From the NCBI GenBank assembly GCA_023953775.1, contig JAMLJD010000040.1:1-37794 (forward strand): a stretch of 37,794 nt of DNA. Direction: 5' to 3'. This DNA comes from Rhizobiaceae bacterium. Its GTDB lineage: Bacteria > Pseudomonadota > Alphaproteobacteria > Rhizobiales > Rhizobiaceae. The notes below the pieces were generated by a model, which worked only from the letters and a program-made list of their open reading frames with translations, was not told the origin of the DNA and made no database searches. Every line of letters starts with the position of its first letter. Position 1 is the stretch's first letter. The position numbers were made by a program, and so were the translations under genes. Of this stretch, positions 25,146 through 35,552 are shown piece by piece.

Positions 25146-26621
25146 ATGAACGCACATCATGCCCGAAACATGCCTGCCGCGGCTCCGAAGCTGAACACCT
25201 TCCCCGTCTTCCTGCGGGTCGCGGGCCGTCGCGTGGTCATCGTTGGCGGCGGCGACGAGGCGCTGGCCAAGGCGCGCCTCCTGTCGCAGTCGAGCGCCCG
25301 TCTCGAGATCGTCTCGCCTGACAGCGGGCCGGCGCTCGCGCAATGGGCCGAGGCCAACGGCGTCGCGCGGATCGCCGAAGCCTACCGGCCCGAGCTGCTC
25401 GGCGATGCCGCGATGGTGTTCGCGGCGACGGGCGACGAGGCAACCGACCGCCGCGTCGTCGAGGACGCCAGGGCCGCCGGCATCTGCGTCAATGCGGTCG
25501 ACCGTCCCGAACTGTGCGACTTCTACACACCCGCGATCGTCAACCGCGCGCCGGTCGCGGTGGCGATCGGCACCGAGGGCGCCGGACCCGTGCTGGCCCA
25601 GCTCGTCCGCTCGAAGATCGACCGCATGCTGTCGCCGTCTCTCGGCGCGCTGGCCCGGCTTGCCGAGACCTACCGGGCTGTCGTCGACCGTGTCGTGCCG
25701 GCGGGCAGCGCCCGCCGCGCGTTCTGGAGCGAGTTCTTCGAGGGCGCGCCGGCGCGCTCGATGGAGATCGGGCATATGGACGAGGCGCTGGCCGCCGCCG
25801 AGGAGCTGCTGGCGCGCCGCGAAAACGTCCGAGGCCATGTCGCCCTGGTCGGCGCCGGTCCGGGTGCCGAGGATCTCCTGACCCTGCGCGCCCACCGCCT
25901 GCTGATGGAAGCCGACGTCATCGTCCACGACGCGCTCGTGCCGGAAGCGGTCGTCGCGATGGGGCGCCGCGATGCCGAGCGGATCCCCGCCGGCAAGCGC
26001 AAGGGGTGCCATTCGAAAAGCCAGGCCGAGATCAACGACCTGCTGGTCGAGCTGGCCCGCGAGGGCAAGCGTGTGGTGCGGCTCAAATGCGGCGACCCGC
26101 TCGTCTATGGCCGCGCCGGCGAGGAGATGGCCGCGCTGCGCGATGCCGGCATCACCTACGAGGTCGTCCCGGGCGTCACCGCCGCCTTCGCCGCGGCCGC
26201 GGATTTCGAGCTGCCGTTGACGCTGCGCGGCGTGGCATCGTCCATGGTCTTCACCACCGGCCACGACCTCAAGGGCGGCGCATTGCCTGACTGGGCGAAG
26301 CTTGCCATCTCCGGCGCGACGGTGGCGGTCTATATGGGCCGCTCGATCGCCGCCGAGGTCGCCGGCCGCCTTATCGAGGCCGGCCTCGCGCCGGACACGT
26401 CGGTCGCCGTCGTGGAGAACGCCAGCCTGCCGCATCGGCGTCTTTTCCACGGCGTTCTCGCCGACCTGCCCTCGATCGCGCAACGGTCCGAGCTCGACGG
26501 TCCGGTCATGACCATCATCGGCGACGCCGTCGCCGGCGGTTGGTTCGAGCATTCGACGCCACTCGCCGTCCCGCATCCGGTGGCCGGCATCCTCCCAAGC
26601 CTCGCTGGAGCATCGACATGA
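25146..26621 (+). CDS. cysG: Siroheme synthase (multifunctional)
   Basis: The 491-residue enzyme makes siroheme, the cofactor of the sulfite reductase encoded downstream. The N-terminal third is the precorrin-2 dehydrogenase/ferrochelatase part (RRVVIVGGGDEALAKARLL, VFAATGDEATDRR). From about residue 228 comes the uroporphyrinogen-III methyltransferase (VALVGAGPGAEDLLTLRAHR, CGDPLVYGRAGEEM, VVPGVTAAFAAAA, VYMGRS). Length fits E. coli CysG (457) with a longer C-terminal tail. The ATG at 25146 has only GGCGG as a ribosome-binding site; an ATG at 25170 is a fair alternative. It heads the sulfate assimilation operon. Confidence 0.95.
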   Translation: MNAHHARNMPAAAPKLNTFPVFLRVAGRRVVIVGGGDEALAKARLLSQSSARLEIVSPDSGPALAQWAEANGVARIAEAYRPELLGDAAMVFAATGDEATDRRVVEDARAAGICVNAVDRPELCDFYTPAIVNRAPVAVAIGTEGAGPVLAQLVRSKIDRMLSPSLGALARLAETYRAVVDRVVPAGSARRAFWSEFFEGAPARSMEIGHMDEALAAAEELLARRENVRGHVALVGAGPGAEDLLTLRAHRLLMEADVIVHDALVPEAVVAMGRRDAERIPAGKRKGCHSKSQAEINDLLVELAREGKRVVRLKCGDPLVYGRAGEEMAALRDAGITYEVVPGVTAAFAAAADFELPLTLRGVASSMVFTTGHDLKGGALPDWAKLAISGATVAVYMGRSIAAEVAGRLIEAGLAPDTSVAVVENASLPHRRLFHGVLADLPSIAQRSELDGPVMTIIGDAVAGGWFEHSTPLAVPHPVAGILPSLAGAST

Positions 26622-26926
26622 AGATCCTGACCGCAAACCGCCTCACCGACGGCGAAGCCGTCTGGCTCGCCGCCGATCACTCCTGGGCGGAGACGATCGA
26701 CCTGGCCGAGATTGCCCGCGACAAGGCCGCCGAGGAAAAGCTCGAATGCACCGGCCGCGCCGCCTTCCTCAAGAACGAGGTTGTCGACGTCGCCCTGGTC
26801 GACATCGAGCTCGCCGACGGCGCCATCCGCCCGCTCCGGCTGCGCGAGCGCATCCGCGCCGCAGGGCCGACCTTCCGCTCCGATGTCGGCAAGCAGGCCC
26901 GTCCGGCCGTGCCGCACGCTGCCTGA
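26618..26926 (+). CDS. DUF2849 protein of the sulfate assimilation operon
   Basis: The 102-residue soluble protein starts MKILTANRLTDGEAVWLA and contains KLECTGRAAFLKNEVVDVALV and RLRERIRAAGPTFR. It matches DUF2849, which is repeatedly found between cysG and cysI in alphaproteobacteria. Its role is unknown. The ATG overlaps the cysG stop (ATGA), and cysI begins 10 bp after its own stop, so it is translated as part of the operon. A helper function for siroheme insertion or sulfite reductase is plausible but unproven. Confidence 0.88.
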   Translation: MKILTANRLTDGEAVWLAADHSWAETIDLAEIARDKAAEEKLECTGRAAFLKNEVVDVALVDIELADGAIRPLRLRERIRAAGPTFRSDVGKQARPAVPHAA

Positions 26927-26936
26927 GGAACGAACG

Positions 26937-28581
<1,645 letters not shown>

Positions 28582-28607
<26 letters not shown>

Positions 28608-29334
28608 CGCCGAAATCGAGGCGATCCACGAAGCCGCCGACCTTGAGGCGCGCTTCGGGCGCCTGGAGCCGGAGGAAATCATCGCCCTGTCGATCGAACA
28701 GCACTTCGCCGGCGTCGTCGCGGCCGTATCGTCATTCGGCGCGGACTCGGCCGTACTCCTGAAGATGATCGCGGATGTCGATCCGGCCCTGCCGGTCCTG
28801 TTCCTCGATACCGGCAAGCATTTCGGCGAGACGCTCGACTATCGCGATGCGCTGGCCGCCGACCTCGGCCTGACGAACCTGCGGATCGTGCACCCGCTGG
28901 ACGATGCCCTCGCGGGTCAGGATCCCGACGGGATGCTCCACAAGTCGGACACCGACGCCTGCTGCGAGATCCGCAAGGTCGAGCCGATGGCGCGCGCGGT
29001 GCGACCGTACCGGGCCTGGTTCACCGGCAGGAAACGCTTCCAGTCGGAAACCCGTGCCGCGATGCCCTCCTTCGAGGCGGTTGGCGAGCGCATCCGCGTC
29101 AATCCGTTGGCGCAGTGGGGTACGGCCGATCTCGCCCGCTACATGCAGTCCAACGATCTTCGTGCCAATCCGCTCGTCGCCTTCGGCTATCTGTCGATCG
29201 GCTGCTTTCCCTGCACCGAACCCGTCAAGCCCGGCGAGGATGCGCGCGCGGGCCGCTGGGCCGGCCAGGCGAAGACCGAATGTGGCATCCACCTTTCCGG
29301 CCTCGACGCCTCCCTGACTTCTTCCTCCCTGTGA
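28582..29334 (+). CDS. cysH: Adenylyl-sulfate (APS) reductase
   Basis: The 250-residue enzyme reduces activated sulfate to sulfite. It has the phosphosulfate-binding VSSFGADSAVLL near residue 49 and FLDTGKHFGETL. It carries both cysteine pairs of the iron-sulfur type: Cys127-Cys128 (DACCEIRKVEP) and Cys208/Cys211 (GCFPC). The catalytic cysteine is in KTECGIHLSG (Cys234). The [4Fe-4S] pairs mark it as APS reductase rather than PAPS reductase, so no cysC step is needed. The ATG lies inside the end of cysI behind AAGGAGG, one of the best ribosome-binding sites in the window. Confidence 0.95.
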
Positions 29335-29338
29335 CGCC

Positions 29339-29869
29339 ATGACCGACATCGAAACCAGCCCGCGGCTTTGGACCGAAACCGGCTTTCGCGACGACGAATG
29401 GGTCAGGGTGGAAGACGCGGAGGCGCTTGCCGGCCAGGGCCGGCGCATTGTCCCGCTCGGCGTCTTCCTGTCGCTGGACGAGGCCCGCAGGGCCTCTCTC
29501 GCGGCAAGCACCGGCGTCGAGATCCTGCCGGGCGAGGCGCTCGACCCGATCCTGCCCTGTCTCCACGATCTCGCGATGGTGGTTCTGCCGTTCCCCGCAT
29601 TCAACGATGGCCGCAGCTTCTCGAAGGCGGAGCTGCTGCGCCGCAGGCATGGCTATCGGGGGATCGTCCGGGCGACCGGCGATGTACTGATCGACCTCAT
29701 CCCGCATATGCTGCGCACCGGATTCACCGAGATGGTGGTCTCGAACCCGACGGCGCTGGCGCGGCTCGGGGAGGGCCGCCTCGGCGGCCTGCCGCTGCAC
29801 TACCAGCCGACCGCGAGGCCCGCCGCTCCCGGCGCCTCCTATTCCTGGCGCCGGCAACCGGCAGCCTGA
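29339..29869 (+). CDS. DUF934 protein of the sulfate assimilation operon
   Basis: The 176-residue soluble protein contains [40 protein letters not shown] and [25 protein letters not shown]. It matches DUF934, a family that travels with cysI/cysH in proteobacteria. Biochemical function is unknown; a partner of sulfite or APS reductase is suggested by constant linkage. It begins 4 bp after the cysH stop and is the last gene of the operon. The 82-bp gap to the next gene has no clear terminator. Confidence 0.9.
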   Translation: MTDIETSPRLWTETGFRDDEWVRVEDAEALAGQGRRIVPLGVFLSLDEARRASLAASTGVEILPGEALDPILPCLHDLAMVVLPFPAFNDGRSFSKAELLRRRHGYRGIVRATGDVLIDLIPHMLRTGFTEMVVSNPTALARLGEGRLGGLPLHYQPTARPAAPGASYSWRRQPAA

Positions 29870-29951
29870 ACCGGCGGCCCGATCCGGCGTCCTTAGCCCC
29901 TTCCCAGGACATGGCTTGCGTGGCAGATTTGCGCAGCCGGGGGAGGGGACC

Positions 29952-31562
29952 GTGATTTTCGACTATGTGATCGTTGGCGGCGGCTCTGCCGGGTGTGTTC
30001 TGGCCGCGCGTCTTTCCGAGGATCCTTCGGTAAGCGTCTGCCTGCTCGAGGCGGGCCGCGAAGGCCGCGATCTCATGATCCGGTTGCCGGTCGGGACCGT
30101 TACCATGCTGGCGGGCCGCCCGCCCTACAACAACTGGGCCTACCACACGACGCCGCAGCCCGGCCTTGGCGGACGGCGCGGGTATCAGCCGCGCGGCAAG
30201 GCGCTCGGCGGCTCCAGCGCCATCAACGCGATGCTGTACGTTCGCGGCCATCCCTCCGACTATGACGAGTGGGCGGAGCTTGGCTGCGACGGCTGGTCAT
30301 GGGACGAGGTTCTGCCCTATTTCCGTCGGTCCGAGGCCAACCAGCGCGGGGCGGATGCCCTGCACGGCGACGGCGGCCCGCTCCAGGTCCGCGACCAGCC
30401 GTCGCCGCGCGCGATCAGCCGAGCCTTTCTGGACGCTGCCGGGGAATCGCAGATACGCCTCAACGACGATTTCAACGGCCCCGCTCAGGAAGGTGCCGGC
30501 CTCTATCAGGTGACGCAGTTCTGGAACGGGCCGAAGCGCGGCGAGCGGGCCTCGGCGGCGGCGACCTATCTGCACCCGGTCATGGACCGGCCGAACCTCA
30601 CTGTGGTCACCCGCGCGCATGCGACGAAGATCGTCTTCGAGGGGAAGCGCGCGGTCGGCGTCCGCTACCGTGTCGGCCGCGCCGAGCACGAGGCGGTGGC
30701 GCGGCGCGAGGTCGTGCTGTCGGGCGGTGCGTTCGGTTCGCCGCAACTCCTCCTGCTGTCGGGCGTCGGGCCGGCCGACGAGCTCCAGCGGCACGGCATT
30801 CCGGTCGTTCACGAGATGCCCGGCGTCGGTCGCGACCTTCAGGACCATCTCGACTTCATCATCAGCTACAAGTCGCGCGAGACCGACACGTTCGGGATCG
30901 GGCCGACCGCCGCGATGAACATCATCAAGGCGATCGCCCCCTGGCGCAGGGACGGCAGCGGATTGATCTCCACCCCCTATTCCGAGGCCGGCGCCTTCCT
31001 GAAGTCCGAGCCCGGGCTCGACAGGCCGGACCTGCAGATCCATTTCGTCATCGGCATCGTCGACGAGCATGCGCGCAAGCTGCATCTGGGTCATGGATTT
31101 TCGAGCCATGTCTGCGTGCTGCGACCGCGTTCGCGCGGCAGCGTTCGGCTCGAAAGCGCCGACCCGATGGCCGCGCCGCTGATCGATCCGAACTTCCTCG
31201 GCGACGAGAGCGACCTGAAGCTCTTGATGAAGGGCGCGCGCATCATGCGCGAGGTGCTTAAGGCGAAGCCGCTGGCGCGATACCGCGACCGCGAACTCTA
31301 TCCGCTGGCCGACGACAGCGACGCGGCGCTCGAGAAAGCGATCCGCGACCGTGCCGACACGATCTACCATCCCGTCGGGACATGCCGCATGGGCGTCGAC
31401 GAGGAGGCCGTGGTCGACCCCCGGTTGAGGGTACGGGGACTTGAAGGCCTGCGGGTCGTCGACGCGTCGATCATGCCGCGCCTGATCGGCGGCAACACCA
31501 ACGCGCCGACCATCATGATCGCCGAAAAGGCCGCGGATATGATCAAAACAGGGTCCGCCTGA
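29952..31562 (+). CDS. GMC-family FAD-dependent oxidoreductase (choline/alcohol dehydrogenase-like)
   Basis: The 536-residue flavoprotein starts with the FAD-binding [20 protein letters not shown] and has the GMC signatures [20 protein letters not shown] and [18 protein letters not shown]. The catalytic His region HPVGTCRMG comes near the end, followed by [16 protein letters not shown]. It oxidises an alcohol or polyol and is close to BetA-like enzymes, but no betB, betI or betC is nearby, so a choline role is not supported. I chose the GTG at 29952 because GGGAGGGG lies directly before it and the conserved fold starts at residue 3; the TTG at 29916 lacks a ribosome-binding site. Confidence 0.9.
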   Translation: MIFDYVIVGGGSAGCVLAARLSEDPSVSVCLLEAGREGRDLMIRLPVGTVTMLAGRPPYNNWAYHTTPQPGLGGRRGYQPRGKALGGSSAINAMLYVRGHPSDYDEWAELGCDGWSWDEVLPYFRRSEANQRGADALHGDGGPLQVRDQPSPRAISRAFLDAAGESQIRLNDDFNGPAQEGAGLYQVTQFWNGPKRGERASAAATYLHPVMDRPNLTVVTRAHATKIVFEGKRAVGVRYRVGRAEHEAVARREVVLSGGAFGSPQLLLLSGVGPADELQRHGIPVVHEMPGVGRDLQDHLDFIISYKSRETDTFGIGPTAAMNIIKAIAPWRRDGSGLISTPYSEAGAFLKSEPGLDRPDLQIHFVIGIVDEHARKLHLGHGFSSHVCVLRPRSRGSVRLESADPMAAPLIDPNFLGDESDLKLLMKGARIMREVLKAKPLARYRDRELYPLADDSDAALEKAIRDRADTIYHPVGTCRMGVDEEAVVDPRLRVRGLEGLRVVDASIMPRLIGGNTNAPTIMIAEKAADMIKTGSA

Positions 31563-31584
31563 CCGAATTTTCTGCCGTCGACAC

Positions 31585-31628
31585 GCGATTTATGCGCGTT
31601 TTGGGGGTGAACTCCCCGAATAAATCGC
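31585..31628 (+). promoter_or_regulatory. Nested inverted repeat upstream of rpsU
   Basis: Perfect 9-bp arms GCGATTTAT and ATAAATCGC (31585-31593, 31620-31628) enclose an inner GGGG...CCCC pair. No T run follows on either strand, so a terminator is unlikely. It sits about 95 bp before the rpsU start and may be an operator or a 5' leader structure. Confidence 0.4.
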
Positions 31629-31722
31629 TATGTTCCGTGCACAATCCGACTCGCAAGATCGTTGACGAGCCGTTTCAGGCGTGCCTCGGCGCGCACAATC
31701 TCAACCCGAAGAAGGAAGTCCA

Positions 31723-31968
31723 TTGCAGGTTCTCGTACGTGACAACAATGTCGACCAGGCTCTGAAGGTCCTGAAGAAGAAAATGCAGCGCGAAGGCGTG
31801 TTCCGGGAAATGAAGGCCCGGCGCTCCTACGAAAAGCCCTCCGAACGCCGCGCCCGCCAGAAGGCCGAGGCCGTCCGGCGTTTTCGCAAGCTGGCCCGCA
31901 AGCAGGCGCAGCGCGAAGGCCTGATTCCCGGCCCCAAGAGGAAGGCCGCGGCCCCCGGCCGCCGCTGA
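31723..31968 (+). CDS. rpsU: 30S ribosomal protein S21
   Basis: The 81-residue basic protein matches S21: [43 protein letters not shown] and a Lys/Arg-rich C-terminal extension longer than in enteric bacteria. It acts in the 30S subunit near the anti-Shine-Dalgarno end of 16S rRNA. The start is a TTG at 31723, preceded by GAAGGAAG at good spacing; the frame could open earlier at a GTG (31681), but those residues are not part of S21. The rare start codon may limit its own translation. Confidence 0.93.
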   Translation: MQVLVRDNNVDQALKVLKKKMQREGVFREMKARRSYEKPSERRARQKAEAVRRFRKLARKQAQREGLIPGPKRKAAAPGRR

Positions 31969-31974
31969 TCGGCC

Positions 31975-31991
31975 GGCGCCTGAAAGGCGCC
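31975..31991. terminator. Short hairpin after rpsU
   Basis: GGCGCCT-gaa-AGGCGCC forms a 7-bp stem with a 3-base loop 7 bp after the rpsU stop. Only a weak T-containing stretch follows, so it may be a partial terminator between the convergent rpsU and RidA-family genes. Confidence 0.4.
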
Positions 31992-32062
31992 ACTCCGTTC
32001 CTGCCAAGCTGACATGACCGGCGGTTCTCGACGCCGCCGGACGCTGGCGTTCGCCGATCCGG

Positions 32063-32536
32063 CTACGCGGGTGGAACCGCCGCGATCGCCCTGAGTTCGA
32101 CAAGCCCGCCCGGCACGATCAGCTCGCTGGCGCCGATCGCCGTCCAGGCGGGATAGGGCGCCCTTATGAAGCTGTCCTTCACCCGCATGAAGGTCTCCAT
32201 GTGGCGGGCGATGTCGACATGGTAGGTCGTCAACTCCACGATGTCGGCCAGCGAGGCGTCCGCCGCCGCCAGTACCGCTTCCAGCGCCTCGAATGCCGTC
32301 TCGAACTGCGCCTGAGGGTCGCGCACCGCGACCAGCGCGCCAAGCGCGGCCTGTTTTTCCTCCAGTGTGGCGTTCGCGCCCTCGAAGGCGCTCCTGGCAG
32401 GCTTTTCGCCGTCCGGACTGGTGCCGATGATGCCGGAGCAGAAGATCAGCCCGTTCGCGATCACCGCGGGCGCGAAGTGCCAGGTGTTGTAGACCGGCTG
32501 CAGCCCCGCCGGCACGATGGTTTGTCTCTCGTTCAT
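32063..32536 (-). CDS. RidA/YjgF-family protein
   Basis: The 157-residue protein has the RidA fold pattern: an early VIANGLIFCSGIIGTSPDG, ALEAVLAAADASLADIVELTTYHVDI, and the C-terminal YPAWTAIGASELIVPGGLVELRAIA. True RidA has a conserved Arg before the strand VE(I)xAIA; here the place reads GGLVELRAI, so it may belong to a Rid subgroup without imine deaminase activity. It is longer than RidA (about 128 residues). The ATG at 32536 has GGAGG 5 bases upstream. It is divergent from the SAF-domain oxidoreductase and may share its regulation. Confidence 0.88.
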   Translation of the reverse strand: MNERQTIVPAGLQPVYNTWHFAPAVIANGLIFCSGIIGTSPDGEKPARSAFEGANATLEEKQAALGALVAVRDPQAQFETAFEALEAVLAAADASLADIVELTTYHVDIARHMETFMRVKDSFIRAPYPAWTAIGASELIVPGGLVELRAIAAVPPA

Positions 32537-32625
32537 GTCAGCCTCCGAAGGATCGCGATGACGATCATCGCGGCAAGACCGCCACGCGATCAAGCCTTTA
32601 CGGACGGATAGCGGCGCCATGCCGA

Positions 32626-32654
32626 TTGACAAACCCGGGCCCGGTCCCTCTATC
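32626..32654 (+). promoter_or_regulatory. Strong sigma70-type promoter of the SAF-domain oxidoreductase
   Basis: TTGACA (32626-32631), 17-base spacer, TCTATC (32649-32654). Predicted transcription start near 32661 leaves a short leader of about 23 bases with AGGAG before the ATG at 32684. Confidence 0.65.
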
Positions 32655-32683
32655 TGCCCCGAACCTCGACCAGGAGCCGCACG

Positions 32684-33995
32684 ATGACCAATGTCGCCCC
32701 GATAGGCCTCGCCCGAGACCTCGCCGCGCGTGCGGAGGAGGGCAGGCCAGTGCGGATCGGCCTGATCGGCTGCGGCGAGATGGGCACTGACATCGTCACC
32801 CAGGTCGGGCGCATGAAGGGCATCGTGGTCGGCGCGGTGGCGGATACAAGACCGGGCAGGGTACGTGCCGCGGTCGAGATCGCCGGCCGCGATGCAGACA
32901 GTGCGGTCGAGGCGTCGAGCGAGGACGAGGTCAATGCCGCGATCGAAGCCGGCCGGACCGCGATCGTGGCGGATTCGCTGCTGGCGGCGACGAGCGGGCT
33001 GCTCGACGTCGTGATCGACGCTACCGGCAAGCCGGCTGTCGGCGCCGAGATCGGCCTCACCGCGATGGAGCACGGCAAGCATCTCGTGATGATGAACGTC
33101 GAGGCGGACGTGACGATCGGCGCCTACCTCAAGCGCGAGGCGGCCCGGCTCGGCGTCGTCTATTCGCTCGGCGCCGGCGACGAGCCGTCGTCCTGCATGG
33201 AACTGATCGAGTTCGTTTCGGCGATGGGGCACACGATCGTCGCCGCGGGCAAGGGCAAGAACAATCCCCTCAACCACGACGCCACGCCGGACGAGTATCG
33301 GGCCGAAGCCGAGCGCCGCAACATGAACCCGCGCATGCTGGTCGAGTTCGTCGACGGGTCGAAGACCATGGTCGAGATGGCAGCCATCGCAAACGCCACC
33401 GGTCTCGTGCCGGACCGGCCGGGCATGCACGGTCCGGCCGCGACCCGCGAAGAGCTTTCGAAGGTGCTGTGTCCGACTTCGGATGGCGGTGTCCTGTCCA
33501 GAAAGGGCGTCGTCGACTTCACCGTCGGCAAGGGCGTCGCCCCGGGCGTGTTCGTGATCGCCGAGATGGCGCATCCGCGGCTGCGCGAACGCATGAACGA
33601 CCTCAAGCTCGGCGAAGGGCCCTACCACCTTCTTCCGGCCCTATCACCTGACCAGCCTCGAAGTTCCGCTGACCTGCGCGCGCGCCGTGCTCCACGGCAA
33701 GGCCGACATGGTGCCGCTCGACACGCCGGTGGCCGAGGTCTGCGCCGTCGCCAAGCGCGATCTCCAGCCCGGCGACGCGCTCGACGCGATCGGCGAATAC
33801 ACCTATCGCTCGTGGATCATGACGGCGCGGGAAGCGCGAGATGCGCAGGCCATCCCGTGCGGCCTTCTCGAAGGCGGCACGGTCACCGCGAAGATCAGGA
33901 AGGGCGAATTGCTGACCTACGGCAACGCCGCGCCCGACGCCGGCTCAAGGCTCGTCGCCCTGCGCAAGAGGCAGGATGAGATGGTCGGCGTCTGA
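32684..33995 (+). pseudogene. NAD(P)-dependent oxidoreductase with C-terminal SAF domain, frame broken near 33629
   Basis: The N-terminal Rossmann part (VRIGLIGCGEMGTDIVTQVG, then VVIDATGKPAVGAEIG, LVMMNVEADVTIGA) and the homoserine-dehydrogenase-like middle are intact to GEGPYH. From 33630 the family sequence goes on one base out of frame (FFRPYHLTSLEVPLTCARAVL, through PLDTPVAEVCAVAKRDLQPGDALD to a SAF-like end GGTVTAKIRKGELLTYGNA) and stops at 33995. One extra base or two missing bases at about 33629 explain this. In the deposited frame translation would end at 33979 with an unrelated Arg-rich tail. It is either a recent pseudogene or a sequence error. Full length would be about 437 residues. 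The substrate of this family is not certain to me. Confidence 0.8.
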
Positions 33996-34177
33996 ACTGC
34001 ACGTCACCGGCGACGCGCTTCCATGCGCGACGGAAGCCGGCCTCCGGTGAACCTCATCTTCCGACTGGTGACGCGGATTGCGGTAGGTAAGCCGCGGATG
34101 ACAGTCGCAGTTCTCGCCATCCGGCACATGCCGGGCATGGGTGCACCCGGTCGTCACCGGTTCCGTGGACCGGGCCT

Positions 34178-35404
34178 TCATGCGGCCTGGCGCTCCCAGC
34201 TCGGGAACGGGTCCGGCAGGGCGCGCCAGCGCCCCGGAGTGAAGTCGGTCTCCGGCACAAGGCAGGCATCGAGTGCTCGGCCCTGATCGCCGCCTCGTCC
34301 ATCGGATCGTAGCCGATGAAGACGATCTCCTGTCGGCGATCGCCCCATATCGGGTCGAGATAGGGCCGCATCGCAGGCACGCCATTCGGCGTGATCCGGC
34401 CACTGGTGCCTCGGCACGGCCGCCCACCAGATGCCCCGTTTCCCGCTGCGGACCAGTGCGCCGGCCTGGCTGAGCTCCCCGACATGGTGCGGCCTGGTGG
34501 CGAGCCAGAAGAAGCCCTTGGCCCTTACGACGCCCGGCCATGGGCGATTGATGAATGCATGGAACTTCCGTGGCTCGAACGGACGCCGAGCGCGATAGAC
34601 GAAGGAGCGGATTCCGTATTCCTCGGTTTCGGGAACGTGATCCTTGAAGCCGTTTAGTTCCTTGAACCACAGGGGATGTTGCTCCGCCCTGGCGAAGTCG
34701 AACTTGCGCGTGTCGAGAATGGCGCCGAGCTCCACGCGACCGAAATCCGTCTCGATCAGCGCGGCGTCGGCATTGAGGGACCGGATGATCTTGCGGGCAA
34801 GGTCGAGATCATGCGCCGTCGTGTCGGACACCTTGTTGATGATGACGACATCGGCGAATTCGATCTGTTCGACCAGAAGATCGACGAGTGTCCTGTCGTC
34901 GCCGTCGCCCGCGATTTCTCCGCGATCGCGCAGGAAGTCCTGCGAGGAGTAGTCCTTCAGCAGGTTCGCCGCATCGACCACCGTCACCATCGTGTCAAGC
35001 CGTGCGATGTCCGAGAGGCTTTCGCCGTTCTCGTCGCGGAAGTCGAATGTGGTCGCGACCGGCAGGGGTTCCGCGATCCCGGTTCCCTCGATCAGGAGGT
35101 AGTCGAACCGGCCTTCCTCGGACAGACGCCGAACCTCTTTCAGGAGATCGTCGCGCAGCGTGCAGCAGATGCAGCCATTGGTCATTTCCACGAGCTGTTC
35201 GTCGGTGCGCGAAAGGTTCGCGCCACCGTCGCGAACGAGCGCGGCGTCGATATTGACCTCGCTCATGTCGTTGACGATCACGGCGACGCGGCGACCGTCG
35301 CGATTGTTGAGCACATGGTTGAGAAGCGTCGTCTTGCCGGCGCCGAGGAAGCCCGAAAGCACGGTTACCGGAAGGCGTCGGTCAGGCGCGGAATAGGCGG
35401 ACAT
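34178..35404 (-). CDS. COG0523 (CobW-like) metal-chaperone GTPase, probably zinc-responsive
   Basis: The 408-residue G3E GTPase has Walker [10 protein letters not shown] (residues 18-26), the metal-binding CICC (78-81) and the guanine-specificity motif NKVS. Such proteins load or redistribute metal, often zinc, during shortage. The C-terminal domain is conserved except residues about 345-375. There the family sequence ([28 protein letters not shown]) lies in a neighbouring frame, and the original frame resumes at [11 protein letters not shown]. Two compensating indels at about 34375 and 34274 explain this. AGGAGG lies 8 bases before the ATG. A Zur-like site inside its promoter supports a zinc role. 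Confidence 0.87.
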   Translation of the reverse strand: MSAYSAPDRRLPVTVLSGFLGAGKTTLLNHVLNNRDGRRVAVIVNDMSEVNIDAALVRDGGANLSRTDEQLVEMTNGCICCTLRDDLLKEVRRLSEEGRFDYLLIEGTGIAEPLPVATTFDFRDENGESLSDIARLDTMVTVVDAANLLKDYSSQDFLRDRGEIAGDGDDRTLVDLLVEQIEFADVVIINKVSDTTAHDLDLARKIIRSLNADAALIETDFGRVELGAILDTRKFDFARAEQHPLWFKELNGFKDHVPETEEYGIRSFVYRARRPFEPRKFHAFINRPWPGVVRAKGFFWLATRPHHVGELSQAGALVRSGKRGIWWAAVPRHQWPDHAEWRACDAALSRPDMGRSPTGDRLHRLRSDGRGGDQGRALDACLVPETDFTPGRWRALPDPFPSWERQAA

Positions 35405-35422
35405 GTCGGAAACCTCCTGCTT

Positions 35423-35443
35423 AGCAGCCGCCTCGCGGCTGCT
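35423..35443 (-). promoter_or_regulatory. Leader hairpin just upstream of the metallochaperone ribosome-binding site
   Basis: AGCAGCCGC-ctc-GCGGCTGCT is a perfect 9-bp stem with a triloop. It lies between the predicted transcription start (about 35452) and AGGAGG (35418-35413). It could protect the mRNA or affect translation. Confidence 0.45.
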
Positions 35444-35458
35444 CTGATGGCTTCCGGC

Positions 35459-35487
35459 TTCATATGTAATGTTATTACATTCGTCAA
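35459..35487 (-). promoter_or_regulatory. Sigma70 promoter of the metallochaperone gene
   Basis: Minus strand TTGACG (35487-35482), a 17-base spacer and TATGAA (35464-35459). The spacer and the start of the -10 element contain the Zur-like palindrome, so a bound repressor would block RNA polymerase. Confidence 0.7.
35464..35480. promoter_or_regulatory. Zur-like zinc operator
   Basis: The perfect 17-bp palindrome ATGTAAT-gtt-ATTACAT resembles the AT-rich Zur/Fur-family operators known upstream of rhizobial zinc genes (TGTAATGTTATAACATTACA type). It overlaps the promoter spacer of a COG0523 gene, a classic Zur target. The assignment to Zur rather than another Fur-family repressor is inference. 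Confidence 0.65.
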
Positions 35488-35552
35488 CAGCAAGGCTCGA
35501 CGAGCCCTGTGTCGGACGCGTGCTCCGTGCCCGAGGCCCACCTTGCTGTGTG

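Noticed and set aside
29952..31562. Choline dehydrogenase betA
   Set aside because: GMC signatures fit, but no betB, betI or betC gene is near and the family is broad; substrate left open.
33996..34177. Possible small gene in the 182-bp gap between the oxidoreductase and the metallochaperone
   Set aside because: Only frames without homology or ribosome-binding sites; no promoter or terminator stood out.
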